From the NCBI RefSeq assembly GCF_017068455.1, contig NZ_CP070608.1, forward strand, positions 3,267,488 to 3,331,487: a stretch of DNA of 64,000 nt, written 5' to 3'. Position numbers and translations under genes: made by a program. This stretch comes from Fulvivirga lutea. GTDB lineage: Bacteria; Bacteroidota; Bacteroidia; Cytophagales; Cyclobacteriaceae. Below are positions 35,560-44,590 of the stretch, one piece after another (positions within the stretch are counted from its first letter, which is position 1; each line of letters begins with the position of its first letter). The notes under the pieces were generated by a model. That model was not told the origin of the DNA. It saw only the letters and a list, made by a program, of their open reading frames with translations, and searched no databases.

Positions 35560-37914
35560 TTACTCCTGATAATAGCCATAGCCATAACCGTAACCGTAGC
35601 CATAGCCGTAGCCATAACCGGCACCATAGCCAGCACCATTTTTCTTGATATCATTTAAAACAATACTAATATTTCTGACTTTTTTCTCTTTATAGAGTTC
35701 GGATATATTTTTTATTGCTGATAAAGGTGTAAACCCCTGACGTGTTATATATATAGTATGATCAACAAATGGGGCCAATACAAATGCATCAGTAACCAGT
35801 GCTATAGGAGGAGTATCAATTATGATAACATCAAATTTCTTTTTTAATGTATCAATCAACTCTCTCATATCAGGTAACATTAACATTTCACTCGGATTAG
35901 GTGGTATATTACCTCCACTGAGTAATGAAAGACCGTCAATTTTGGTATTTTGAATTACCTCACTCCAATCTTTGGACTTGGATAACACGTCACTCAAACC
36001 ATATTTGTTTTGTAAACCAAAGTCATCGAACATTTTAGGTTTTCGCATGTCTGCGCCAACGAGAACTGTACTCTTACCAGAAAGTGCCATTACCACTCCT
36101 AAGTTGATACTAGTAAATGACTTACCTTCACCACTTATAGAACTAGTAACCATTATCACCTTTTTCTCCTTGTTATTTGCAAAAAAGTGAAGGTTAGATC
36201 GAAGTGACCTAAATGACTCCGAAACAGATGACTTCGGTTTTTCTAGTGTTATTAAATTATTTTCAATTGAATTATGGCCTATAAGTCCTGAGATTGGTAT
36301 ATCTACATAAGTGGTAATGTCATCTTTCGATTGAACCTTATTATTAAAGAATTCCCTAACTAGAAAAATTGTAAATGGCAAACCAAAACCAAGTATAATG
36401 GCAATTAAATAATTTCGTCTTACGTTAGGATATATTACATATGGTTTTTCCTTTGCAGGATTAATAATAATAATATCGGATATTGCAGAGGCTTTGGTGA
36501 TACCAGCTTCTGCTCTTTTTTGACTCAAAAAATCATGTAGTTTTTCACTAAATCTATAATTTCTTTCAATTGTAATCAATTTCCTTTCAGCGCTTGGCAA
36601 TTCCTTTAACTGATCACTTATTACTTTAATTTGTTTGTATAGGCTATTTAAGCGAATATCATTTGTGTTTTTTAGAGTTTGAGCACTCTCTAAAATACTT
36701 TGACGTATGTTATTTAGCTCGGATGATCTAGTTTTATAAATTGGATTACTTTTAGCCTCTTCTGAGTCAAACGATTTAATTGCTAGCTGTATATCGAGTA
36801 ATTGAGTTACTAGTTTAGTTAAAATAGGGTCATCGACACCAACAGATACAGGTAAAACAATCTGATCTAAATTCGCACTTTCTCTTATGTATTGGATTAA
36901 ATAATCAAGATAATTATTATGAACTAAAATCTCTATTTTTTGTGCTTCTAAGTCCTCCATCTTCAACAGCAATCTCATTGACTCACCACTAAGGTCTGAA
37001 AGAGTGTTTGTATTTTTGAATTTCTCTAATTGAGCTTCAAAAATTATCAAAGAATCAGCAATGGATTTTAATTGACTTTCTATAAACTCTAGAGATCTAT
37101 TTGCTGCGGTTCTTTTCTTTTCCAAATCTTGATCAATGTAAGTATCTACTAGTGTATTAAGAAAATCTTTTTCCTTTTCAATTACTGAACCATTAATTTC
37201 TAGGTTAATTACAGAGGTCTCTTTTCCTGCAGACTCCACGAATAATTCCGTAACATATTTTTCAGTGATTTGCATCGGATCATAAAAGTGCAGCTTATAT
37301 TTATTTTTTGTATAGCCAGGCCAATATGTCGTATCACGGTAATATGAATAAAACTTCACTCCGCAAAATTCAACAGTATCACCTACCATTAAAACAAAGG
37401 GTACTTGACTATATTTAGAGTCTTCAAGTGGTGTAAGTTCATATTTACCCACTTCGTTTAAAATATTTAAAGCAAATACATTGCACCATTCATCTTTATG
37501 ATCAATTAATTCGAAATCTATAGGCGTTGAATTATACAGTTCACTTTCCTTAATATTACCCTCCTGATAAATAGCACTTGAAAATTGGAGTTTCCGAATT
37601 ACATTTTCAACAATCGGATATGATTTAATAATATACAGTTCGTTATTAAAATTGCGATAAGCATCAACTAAGGGATTATTATACAACAACTCTGCATTTC
37701 CACTAACTTCCTGATTTTCTTTAATTAGTATGGATGCCGATACAGGATATATTCTTACTGCATACCTATTATTCAAATAAGCTATAGATAATGCTATTAA
37801 GACTGACCCCACAATAACGTACCAATAACTTAACAACTGAGATATGAGCCTCTTGTAGTTAAGACTTGAGGTATTATCTTCATATTCTTTATATGGAATA
37901 ATTTGATTAGACAC
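35560..37914 (-). CDS. wzc: Wzc-type polysaccharide co-polymerase and tyrosine autokinase
   Basis: A 784-residue inner-membrane protein. A Wzz-like membrane segment lies at about 27-47, a long periplasmic coiled-coil region at about 50-495, and a second membrane segment at about 500-520. The cytoplasmic BY-kinase has Walker A SGEGKS (Lys598), Walker A' VLVGADMRKPK and Walker B VIIIDTPP. The tail alternates Gly and Tyr, giving about 10 tyrosines for autophosphorylation. It controls polymer length and export with Wza, encoded 3 bases upstream. The start is GTG. Kinase and co-polymerase are fused, as usual for Bacteroidota. Confidence 0.93.
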   Translation of the reverse strand: MSNQIIPYKEYEDNTSSLNYKRLISQLLSYWYVIVGSVLIALSIAYLNNRYAVRIYPVSASILIKENQEVSGNAELLYNNPLVDAYRNFNNELYIIKSYPIVENVIRKLQFSSAIYQEGNIKESELYNSTPIDFELIDHKDEWCNVFALNILNEVGKYELTPLEDSKYSQVPFVLMVGDTVEFCGVKFYSYYRDTTYWPGYTKNKYKLHFYDPMQITEKYVTELFVESAGKETSVINLEINGSVIEKEKDFLNTLVDTYIDQDLEKKRTAANRSLEFIESQLKSIADSLIIFEAQLEKFKNTNTLSDLSGESMRLLLKMEDLEAQKIEILVHNNYLDYLIQYIRESANLDQIVLPVSVGVDDPILTKLVTQLLDIQLAIKSFDSEEAKSNPIYKTRSSELNNIRQSILESAQTLKNTNDIRLNSLYKQIKVISDQLKELPSAERKLITIERNYRFSEKLHDFLSQKRAEAGITKASAISDIIIINPAKEKPYVIYPNVRRNYLIAIILGFGLPFTIFLVREFFNNKVQSKDDITTYVDIPISGLIGHNSIENNLITLEKPKSSVSESFRSLRSNLHFFANNKEKKVIMVTSSISGEGKSFTSINLGVVMALSGKSTVLVGADMRKPKMFDDFGLQNKYGLSDVLSKSKDWSEVIQNTKIDGLSLLSGGNIPPNPSEMLMLPDMRELIDTLKKKFDVIIIDTPPIALVTDAFVLAPFVDHTIYITRQGFTPLSAIKNISELYKEKKVRNISIVLNDIKKNGAGYGAGYGYGYGYGYGYGYGYYQE
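35575..35638 (-). repeat. Hexanucleotide repeat encoding the Gly-Tyr tail of Wzc
   Basis: About ten near-copies of a 6-base unit (GGCTAT-like on the coding strand, alternating GGC/GGT and TAT/TAC) encode GYGYGY with three Ala interruptions. Such tracts can slip during replication and vary in unit number while staying in frame, so the number of phosphorylatable tyrosines could differ between strains. Confidence 0.8.
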
Positions 37915-37917
37915 GAA

Positions 37918-38706
37918 TTAATTTAAGGTATTGAGTAAAAGTACAAATAAGGTAAGTGTTGAGATCACTAGAGTATAATTTTCCCTAAAATAAAGACGAA
38001 AAGGGCGCTGCCTAACGGGTGGCACAATAAGTACATCACCTTGATGCAAATAAAATTTTGGCGAGTTAATAATTTCTTCTTCTAAAAAGTTAAGGTAGGA
38101 TACTGTCATTACACCGTCTTCATATCTTATTAATTTTACGTTTGCACGATCAGCCAGCTCACTAAATCCACCAGCTATACCAACAGCTTCTAACATATTA
38201 ATTCTGTTATTGTATGTATTAAAGGTTCCTTCTTTATTAGTTTCTCCTAAGACAGTATATCTATAATTAAGAATCCTAACTTTTACCACAGGTTCCTTTA
38301 GTCCATTTTCTTTGGCAAGCCTTTGTAATAAATCTTGAACTTCAAAAATTGTTAACCCAGAAACCTTGACTTTTCCGATTACCGGGTATTCTACAAAACC
38401 CTTTTTATCAACTAACTCTCCATAAATAAGAGCGTTATTTCCAATTAAATTTTGATTTACACTTCGGTCGAAATCAGTTTTGAAAAAATTAAATTCCTGA
38501 TTTGTAATTGTTTCAACACTTACTTTTAATATATCTTCGGGTTGTATTTTATACTCGTGAATATTAGGATAATATGACCTCAAAACAGAATCTGTAAATA
38601 CTTCATCTACATTTACATCAGATTTTTGTAGATATTGAACTTTTCTATTAGAGATACACGAGGAAATAACTCCAGCAATAATCAGTAAGCCTAAAAATCT
38701 AATCAT
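37918..38706 (-). CDS. wza: Outer-membrane polysaccharide export lipoprotein (Wza-like)
   Basis: A 262-residue lipoprotein with lipobox VISSC (Cys17). It has the poly_export domain (YKIQPEDILKVSVET, around 55-70) and an SLBB domain (VLGETNKEGTFNTYNN through GIAGGFSELADRANV, about 150-190). The C-terminus ends in a hydrophobic segment, YTLVISTLTLFVLLL, that would span the outer membrane, as the Wza octamer does with an amphipathic helix. It forms the exit channel for the polymer made by Wzx/Wzy. It is coded 19 bases after kdsA and 3 bases before wzc. Confidence 0.9.
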   Translation of the reverse strand: MIRFLGLLIIAGVISSCISNRKVQYLQKSDVNVDEVFTDSVLRSYYPNIHEYKIQPEDILKVSVETITNQEFNFFKTDFDRSVNQNLIGNNALIYGELVDKKGFVEYPVIGKVKVSGLTIFEVQDLLQRLAKENGLKEPVVKVRILNYRYTVLGETNKEGTFNTYNNRINMLEAVGIAGGFSELADRANVKLIRYEDGVMTVSYLNFLEEEIINSPKFYLHQGDVLIVPPVRQRPFRLYFRENYTLVISTLTLFVLLLNTLN

Positions 38707-38724
38707 CAGTTTAAAAAATATCTA

Positions 38725-39561
38725 CTAAATAACATATTGCCGCCCAAGAGTCCAAACCTCTTTGAGCATCTTTAAAAATCCTTCCATTTCATTTAATGGA
38801 ATCATATTAGGCCCATCACTTAACGCTTTTGACGGATTTGGATGTGATTCAATAAAGAAACCATCTACCCCAACAGCTGAAGCAGCTCTTGCTAAAAATG
38901 GAGCGAATTGACGTTGGCCGCCTGAAGTGCCACCCTGACCTCCAGGCTGCTGAACGCTATGTGTGACATCAAAAACTACAGGTGCATATTGCCTCATTGT
39001 TGGAAGCGCACGCATATCAACCACCAAATTATGATAGCCAAAACTTACTCCCCTCTCAGTTAAACATACATTAGGGTTACCCGAATCTTTTACTTTGCTC
39101 ACAGCATATTGCATATCTTCAGGTGCCATAAACTGCCCTCGCTTTACTTTTACCATCTTTCCGGTATTGGCGGCAGCAATAAGTAAATCAGTTTGGCGAC
39201 ATAAGAATGCCGGTATTTGTAGTACATCAGCGACTGTTGCCACTTCTGCGGCTTGATAGCTTTCATGAATGTCTGTAACTACAGGTACATTCAGTTTAGA
39301 TTTTACTGTTTCTAATATTTTTAATCCTTTTTCCAACCCTTGTCCTCTATAGGAGTTAACCGAAGTTCTGTTGGCTTTATCAAATGAGGCTTTGAAAACA
39401 TAGGCTATATCTAGCTTTTGGCAGATGGACTTTACCTGTTCACCTACTTCAATACATAATTCCAAGCTTTCAGCAGCGCAGGGCCCTGAAAAGAGCACTA
39501 GTTTATCACTACCTAGCTCTATCGAATCAGTTATTCTAACCGGATCTGAAAATTTTTCCAT
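38725..39561 (-). CDS. kdsA: 3-deoxy-8-phosphooctulonate synthase (KdsA)
   Basis: A 278-residue TIM-barrel enzyme condensing phosphoenolpyruvate with arabinose-5-phosphate to Kdo-8-phosphate. It has [48 protein letters not shown], and [12 protein letters not shown], all standard KdsA motifs. It is directly adjacent to kdsC, whose product acts two steps on. The pair starts the capsule operon, so Kdo may be a capsule component or link, though it also feeds lipopolysaccharide core assembly. No kdsD or kdsB is seen here. Confidence 0.95.
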   Translation of the reverse strand: MEKFSDPVRITDSIELGSDKLVLFSGPCAAESLELCIEVGEQVKSICQKLDIAYVFKASFDKANRTSVNSYRGQGLEKGLKILETVKSKLNVPVVTDIHESYQAAEVATVADVLQIPAFLCRQTDLLIAAANTGKMVKVKRGQFMAPEDMQYAVSKVKDSGNPNVCLTERGVSFGYHNLVVDMRALPTMRQYAPVVFDVTHSVQQPGGQGGTSGGQRQFAPFLARAASAVGVDGFFIESHPNPSKALSDGPNMIPLNEMEGFLKMLKEVWTLGRQYVI

Positions 39562-40104
39562 TTATAAACAATTCTTCATTATATCATCAAACTTCCCCTG
39601 AGCAGCCAGTATCATATCTGCTACTTCTCTTAAAACTCCTTTACCACCATCTTTGGATGATACGAAGTCGGCCTTATCACATACATAATCCAGTGCATTT
39701 GCAGGTGCCACACCCAAACCCACTTCTAAAATTACTTTTAAATCAATTATATCATCACCAATGTAGGCTACTTGATCCGGCTGCAATCCGAAATCCTCCA
39801 TCTTTTCCTTTACAACGGCCAGCTTATCGGATACACCTTGCACGCAAAAATCAAGCTTTAACTCTTCACATCGCCTTTTCACCAAATCGGAGCTTCGTCC
39901 TGTAATAGCACCTACTTTTATGCCAGCTTCTTTTAAATGCTTGATTATCTGGCCATCCTTTACATTAAACGACTTTATTTCATCACCAGAATTAGTGTAT
40001 ATAATAGAGCCATCAGTAAGCACACCATCTACATCAAAAAATAAGGCCTTAATTTTCTCGGCCTTACTGATAATATTTGAAGGAATATTCTTTAATAAGT
40101 CCAT
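39562..40104 (-). CDS. kdsC: Kdo-8-phosphate phosphatase (KdsC, HAD family)
   Basis: A 180-residue HAD phosphatase removing phosphate from Kdo-8-phosphate. LFFDVDGVLTDGSI holds the nucleophile and acid/base Asp pair, GAITGRSS is motif II, and VAYIGDDIIDLKVI is motif IV with the Mg-binding Asp residues. The enzyme lacks a cap domain, as is usual for tetrameric KdsC proteins. The ATG sits 3 bases after the stop of the DUF4920 gene, and its own stop touches the kdsA ATG. The order kdsC-kdsA is common in Bacteroidota. Confidence 0.93.
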   Translation of the reverse strand: MDLLKNIPSNIISKAEKIKALFFDVDGVLTDGSIIYTNSGDEIKSFNVKDGQIIKHLKEAGIKVGAITGRSSDLVKRRCEELKLDFCVQGVSDKLAVVKEKMEDFGLQPDQVAYIGDDIIDLKVILEVGLGVAPANALDYVCDKADFVSSKDGGKGVLREVADMILAAQGKFDDIMKNCL

Positions 40105-40107
40105 TAA

Positions 40108-40560
40108 TCAGTCTTCTATAAACACTCCTGAAGCTATAAAGGAATATTCTTCTTTTGGTTCGATAATACTTTGAATTTCTGCTTCGCTTTTGCCTGCATC
40201 TTGTGCAAAATGCCTTAAGGTAGCAACATCAGTTACTGCTCTTTTTACAGTGCCTTCAAATGTTACAGTTTTGCCTTCCATCCCTTCTTTTGGCACAAAG
40301 AAGGCATAGTCTTTAAACGTAATACGTATATCGTTCTCATCAGGTCCTTGTATAGTCATCCAACATCCCTTCATTTTACACGTTGCCGAAATTGTACCTC
40401 TCACCTTTAAATAAGCAGAATCCTGATCAGCCATAAGTATAGGCAACTCCACCACATTAACAATCTCCTGATCGCTTAATTGATCACCGAATTGCTGACC
40501 CAATGCATCAAATTGAAAAGCTAATGACAATAAAACTATGCTAACAATATATCTCATCAT
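40108..40560 (-). CDS. Secreted DUF4920 domain protein
   Basis: A roughly 150-residue protein with an N-terminal signal peptide (hydrophobic IVSIVLLSLAFQFDALGQ) and a DUF4920-like domain. The domain holds VRGTISATCKMKGCWMTIQG with two Cys five apart and VTFEGTVKRAVT. The family binds something small or a metal in the periplasm, but its function is not known. I chose an ATG (two adjacent ATGs) over the longer TTG reading. It heads the kdsC-kdsA-wza run, so it may be the first gene of the operon. Confidence 0.75.
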   Translation of the reverse strand: MMRYIVSIVLLSLAFQFDALGQQFGDQLSDQEIVNVVELPILMADQDSAYLKVRGTISATCKMKGCWMTIQGPDENDIRITFKDYAFFVPKEGMEGKTVTFEGTVKRAVTDVATLRHFAQDAGKSEAEIQSIIEPKEEYSFIASGVFIED

Positions 40561-40572
40561 TATTATTTGCTT

Positions 40573-40580
40573 CAAAGCTA
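40573..40580 (-). promoter_or_regulatory. Possible -7 element before the DUF4920-kdsC operon
   Basis: The minus strand reads TAGCTTTG, matching TAnnTTTG, but the start codon lies only about 13 bases downstream and no -33 element is at normal spacing. If used, the leader would be very short. Low certainty. Confidence 0.22.
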
Positions 40581-40619
40581 AGATTATTCTTATGGGTTTC
40601 TGTTATGAAATGCTGCAAA

Positions 40620-43600
40620 TTATTGACCAACAATCTTGAATGCCCCCCAATAAAACGGTTGTTCGTATTCCTTCATTAATTGAAGCTGAGCATCTCTAAA
40701 AGCATAGTACTTTTCTTTTCCTTCTGATAATTGTTCATAGAACAACGTCATTAATCTTTGAGTTGCATCATCGTCTACGTTCCACATACTCATGACAATA
40801 TATCGAGCTCCAGCAATTTTAAACGCTCTTTGCAAACCATAAACACCTTCACCATTTGACACTTCGCCAAGCCCTGTTTCACACGCAGATAAAACTACCA
40901 AATCAGTATCATTTAAATTCATATTCATGGCTTCGTAAGCTGTTAAGATTCCATCTTCATTATCCAAAGGGTTAGTTCCTGTCAGTAAGAAATCCTCGGC
41001 ACCAGCCAAAATAAGTCCTGCCCTGAGCAACGGATTTTGATAATAAGGTTTACTCTCACCAAACTCCTGAGGCTCTACATCTTCGAGAAAATAACCGTGA
41101 GTAGCAATATGCAATACGCCTGGGTTGTTCACTTGTTTCACAGCGGTCTCGTTGGCCTGGTCTGTTAGAAGAGTTGTTGGATCATCTCCACCTTGCTTTA
41201 AAATAGCTTTGATTTCTTCAACTTCAGTCTTAGTGCCTGGCAGCGTGGCAATACTTTCTCCACTTCTCATATATCTTAATAAGCCTCCTCTAAGGCCTCT
41301 TGTTTCAGAGAATCCTCCACCACCTCTAAGACCACCTCTTAAACTTCTTTCAGCTTTGGAGGCTGTCATTTCTGTTCCTTGAGTAGTATAAGTTGGGAAT
41401 CCAAATAAATACTTATTGGAAGATGATGAACCTGACATCTTATTATCTACTACCAAATCTCTAGTACTTGTAACCTCCTGAATTTCAATTTCTTTAATAA
41501 GGTAATTACCAGTTTCTGGATTAACCAGGGTACTTAAATTAACTTGATTATACACTCCATCCGGAGAAATATAAATTTTCTTGAACCCTCTAAACTGATC
41601 TTCCAATGGCTTCCAAAGTTCGTTATAGGTAAACTGATCTTCGATCTGATACCTTATTGAGTTCCGGTAATTATTCAAATACCTGCCTTCCATTAAGGAA
41701 CCACGAGTAAAATGCACAGATCGAGGATATTCAGATTTATTATCGATTATAAGGGCGAGATAATTAATCTCATCTGTGAATTCACCACCCATTTGTGGGT
41801 TTGAAACTCGATATCTAATAATTTCTACTGCTACTTCATTATCCTTCAGTTTTCTCTGAACTGCTTTCCAATCAGGAATTTCCTTGTCATAGATTTTAGC
41901 AAAATCTGACGATCTTCTAACCAAACTTCTTTCTAGTTCATTCGCCACTTGATTTATTGAGTCGATATAATTTTGCCTTGGGTCATTATTCGAGTAGAGT
42001 TTAGAGAGTCTCTCTTTTAACGATTTCCAGTTTTCATAGTCGCTAATTAATAAACTATCGCTGCTGTTATAAATATTTTTGCGAAGCCTCTCAGTAGCGG
42101 CCATAATGATACCTTTAGTTTTGAGCTGATAGTTATAAATGCTCTTAAGAACTGATGGGTCTGACTTCATTAGCTGCACACCCAAAGTATTGTACTGCTC
42201 AAATGCAGGCTTTAGCTTTTCCAGATAAAACTTCGTTTTTTCTTCCTCACTCAGTGAAGGAAAGAACAGTTTAATTTGATTTAGGAAATTATTGAAAGTT
42301 TGTTCAAAGTACTTTCTGGCTTTTTTCAGGTCGTTTTGCTGCCAATAAAAAATTCCCAGGTAGTTGGTAACTTCTGCATATTTAGGATGACTTTCGCCAA
42401 GGACTTTTTTTCTTAACTTCTCTGCTTCGAGAAGAGTTTTTTCGGCCTCTTTTGATTTCATCATCAACTGAACTTTTCCAATATTGAAAGTTGCAGTAGC
42501 ATAATGAGCACTATTCTTACCAAATATCTCTTCAAACAGTTTTTGTGATCTTCTGAGGTCAACAAGGGCTCCACTGTAGTCTTTCAAATCGCGTTTAACA
42601 TTAGCTAAATTATTTAGAATAGTGGCTTCAACCTCGCTATTAGGCCCATACACATCGGAGCACAGACTTAAGGCTTTCGAAAGAACATTCTTTGATTTGA
42701 TAAACTGATCGTTTTTGTCGTAGGCTACACCAAGGTTTATAAGTGTTGTAATATAATTAGGGTGGGTAATACCAAACGCAATAGAATCTTTTACTCTAAG
42801 GTTTTCATAAATCTCAATGGCACTCTGCTCCCTTCCTAATGCCAACTGTACTAATGCCAAATTATTCTTAGCTCCATCAACCAAATAATCCGTATTGGGT
42901 AGGCTACTCAACTGGTTTCTAGATTCAATGAGTGCGTATTCAGCTTGTGGGTATTTACCCATATTTTTATAATTCAGTCCTTTGGCCGACTGCGTTATGG
43001 CGTAATTTAGTGTGTCGTTCAAAGACGCATAAGCCTCTATTGCACCAGATATTAATTCCTCAGCATCATCGTAATTACCTAGTAGCGATAGCACGTCTCC
43101 TTTTTTGGCATTCAATGCGGCAATGTCAGACTGATGCGTTAAATGTTTACTTTGGGAGTTGAGGAGCTTCAGTGCATCATCATATTGACTGGTTTCTATC
43201 AGTACATCAGCTCGGAATAAAACTGTTAGAAAATATGGAATAGATTTGCGGCCGTAAAGCTCCTGATCTACTTCTAATAACTCTTCAGATAGTTTCAAAG
43301 CTTCCGTGTAATTTCCTAAAGCAAGATGTATATCAACTAAATTGTAAAGCGTATTACTGAAACCTACCGAAATTAATGGGTTTAATTTTCTACGAATATT
43401 CAATGCTTTAGAATACAACTCCTCTGCCTTTTCGTATTGTCCAAGTATTAAATTGGCCTCACCAATAATGGAGTAAATGTCTGCCGACAATGTATCTATA
43501 GGTGAAACAAACTGGTCTACTTCAGACTCCTTCGTAATTAATTCTTCAAGCTGATCAGCATCGATTAATTCTTCCAGGTTATTATAAAATTCTAATCTGT

Positions 43601-43661
43601 TTTGAGAGAAAGAGTTGAAACTTGCTAGTATAAGGCAGATTAAAAGAATATTCTTTAACAT
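40620..43661 (-). CDS. Secreted TPR-CHAT protease-like protein
   Basis: A 1013-residue protein. A signal peptide (about 1-19, ending SFNSFSQ) sends it out of the cytoplasm. TPR repeats run from about 50 to 470, followed by a helical stretch and a C-terminal CHAT domain (about 690-1013) of the caspase-like fold. The catalytic pair is present: His855 in HIATHGYF and Cys927 in LSACETG. A low-complexity Arg-Gly-rich insert (LRGGLRGGGG-type) around residue 775 may be a cleavable linker. CHAT proteins cut or activate other proteins, often in stress or death pathways, but extracytoplasmic members are poorly understood. Nothing nearby identifies its substrate. Confidence 0.85.
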   Translation of the reverse strand: MLKNILLICLILASFNSFSQNRLEFYNNLEELIDADQLEELITKESEVDQFVSPIDTLSADIYSIIGEANLILGQYEKAEELYSKALNIRRKLNPLISVGFSNTLYNLVDIHLALGNYTEALKLSEELLEVDQELYGRKSIPYFLTVLFRADVLIETSQYDDALKLLNSQSKHLTHQSDIAALNAKKGDVLSLLGNYDDAEELISGAIEAYASLNDTLNYAITQSAKGLNYKNMGKYPQAEYALIESRNQLSSLPNTDYLVDGAKNNLALVQLALGREQSAIEIYENLRVKDSIAFGITHPNYITTLINLGVAYDKNDQFIKSKNVLSKALSLCSDVYGPNSEVEATILNNLANVKRDLKDYSGALVDLRRSQKLFEEIFGKNSAHYATATFNIGKVQLMMKSKEAEKTLLEAEKLRKKVLGESHPKYAEVTNYLGIFYWQQNDLKKARKYFEQTFNNFLNQIKLFFPSLSEEEKTKFYLEKLKPAFEQYNTLGVQLMKSDPSVLKSIYNYQLKTKGIIMAATERLRKNIYNSSDSLLISDYENWKSLKERLSKLYSNNDPRQNYIDSINQVANELERSLVRRSSDFAKIYDKEIPDWKAVQRKLKDNEVAVEIIRYRVSNPQMGGEFTDEINYLALIIDNKSEYPRSVHFTRGSLMEGRYLNNYRNSIRYQIEDQFTYNELWKPLEDQFRGFKKIYISPDGVYNQVNLSTLVNPETGNYLIKEIEIQEVTSTRDLVVDNKMSGSSSSNKYLFGFPTYTTQGTEMTASKAERSLRGGLRGGGGFSETRGLRGGLLRYMRSGESIATLPGTKTEVEEIKAILKQGGDDPTTLLTDQANETAVKQVNNPGVLHIATHGYFLEDVEPQEFGESKPYYQNPLLRAGLILAGAEDFLLTGTNPLDNEDGILTAYEAMNMNLNDTDLVVLSACETGLGEVSNGEGVYGLQRAFKIAGARYIVMSMWNVDDDATQRLMTLFYEQLSEGKEKYYAFRDAQLQLMKEYEQPFYWGAFKIVGQ

Positions 43662-43699
43662 ATAATTCTAATTGTTTAAGCCGAGTTCTTAAAAAGTAA

Positions 43700-43719
43700 A
43701 TTACTACGAATATAGTAAT
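43700..43719. repeat. Inverted repeat upstream of the CHAT gene
   Basis: ATTACTA and TAGTAAT form a perfect 7-bp dyad around 6 bases, about 40-60 bases before the CHAT start codon. The position suits an operator, but the sequence is AT-rich and short, so chance is possible. Confidence 0.4.
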
Positions 43720-43747
43720 ACTGTTTAATATTAATTTAGTGCTAATT

Positions 43748-43766
43748 GTAACTTGTTTGAAGTTAC
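43748..43766 (-). repeat. Hairpin after the stop of the 258-residue protein gene
   Basis: GTAACTT and AAGTTAC pair perfectly over 7 bp with a 5-base loop, 2 bases after the stop codon. No T-run follows on the minus strand, so it is a weak terminator at best and might instead stabilise the mRNA 3' end. Confidence 0.4.
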
Positions 43767-43768
43767 TT

Positions 43769-44545
43769 CTATCTTTTAATGAATTGTTGCTTCCGGTTTT
43801 GAATTACTAAATAGTACTTCCCAGGCTTTAAGTCAGTTAAATTAATCTCCTTCCCTTCACCCTTCTTCACTGTCTTGCCAAAGAAACTTTCAATCGCATA
43901 TGTAGTAGTGTCTGAAAGCGCAAGACTTGTTGTGGCTATTTGAGGATAAAATGTGATGAAGTTTTCAGTGGCAGTAAAACGTACTTCAGAAGACTCTTTG
44001 CTTTCACTCTTGTAGTTGTAAACTACTTTATAAACGTTTTCCCCTTGCTTATGAATTGGCTGTCTGGAATATGAAATCAAGCCATCGCCTCCTCTCGAAG
44101 GGATTGTATCATAAACTATGAAGTCTTTATTAGCTAGTTTATGATATAAGTAATACTCACCACCTTTTACTTCTCCAACTACAGACCAAGTGACTGAATT
44201 ATTATCAGAGTTAATATTTGTGAATTGGAATGTACCCTTAGAAACAAGAGCATCAGGATTTACAATAGTTGGAGTACAGTTTCCAGTATATTCCAACTTT
44301 ATTGTTACTTGTTCATCTTTGCTAAACCCGGATAAATCTATTTTAAATGCTGTAATTGATGGATTATCAAAAACCTTAATGCCGTTTACAAAAACTGCGG
44401 TTGTACAGAACTTCTTGTTCTCTTTGTCATATGGGTTCTGCACATAAATGTCTTTACCTTGATAAGTACCAGTAATGAGCAACTCTCCTGCCTTTGAAGT
44501 AAGCGGACTTAAACATAATAGGATAAATACAATTCTGATGATCAC
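43769..44545 (-). CDS. Secreted protein with T9SS-like C-terminus
   Basis: A 258-residue protein with a signal peptide (MIIRIVFILLCLSPLTSKA). The body is beta-rich and not recognised. The last ~45 residues resemble a T9SS sorting domain: YAIESFFGKTVKKG, then INLTDLKPGKYYLVIQNR and a terminal basic KR, but the N-terminal NPF-like motif is missing. Two Cys residues (about 47 and 91) could form a disulfide. The start is GTG; an overlapping ATG is in a different frame. Its place between an ABC permease and a CHAT gene gives no functional clue. Confidence 0.6.
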   Translation of the reverse strand: MIIRIVFILLCLSPLTSKAGELLITGTYQGKDIYVQNPYDKENKKFCTTAVFVNGIKVFDNPSITAFKIDLSGFSKDEQVTIKLEYTGNCTPTIVNPDALVSKGTFQFTNINSDNNSVTWSVVGEVKGGEYYLYHKLANKDFIVYDTIPSRGGDGLISYSRQPIHKQGENVYKVVYNYKSESKESSEVRFTATENFITFYPQIATTSLALSDTTTYAIESFFGKTVKKGEGKEINLTDLKPGKYYLVIQNRKQQFIKR

Positions 44546-44590
44546 ATAGCGAATAACGCTAATCTTGAATAATTATGAAAAGTATTTTTC

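Noticed and set aside
35560-35640. Short tandem repeats that look like a CRISPR or minisatellite
   Set aside because: The units are 6 bases without spacers and lie in frame as the Gly-Tyr tail of Wzc.
40620-43661. Linking the TPR-CHAT protein to a type III-E CRISPR (Craspase) system
   Set aside because: It is secreted, and there is no Cas gene or CRISPR array in the window.
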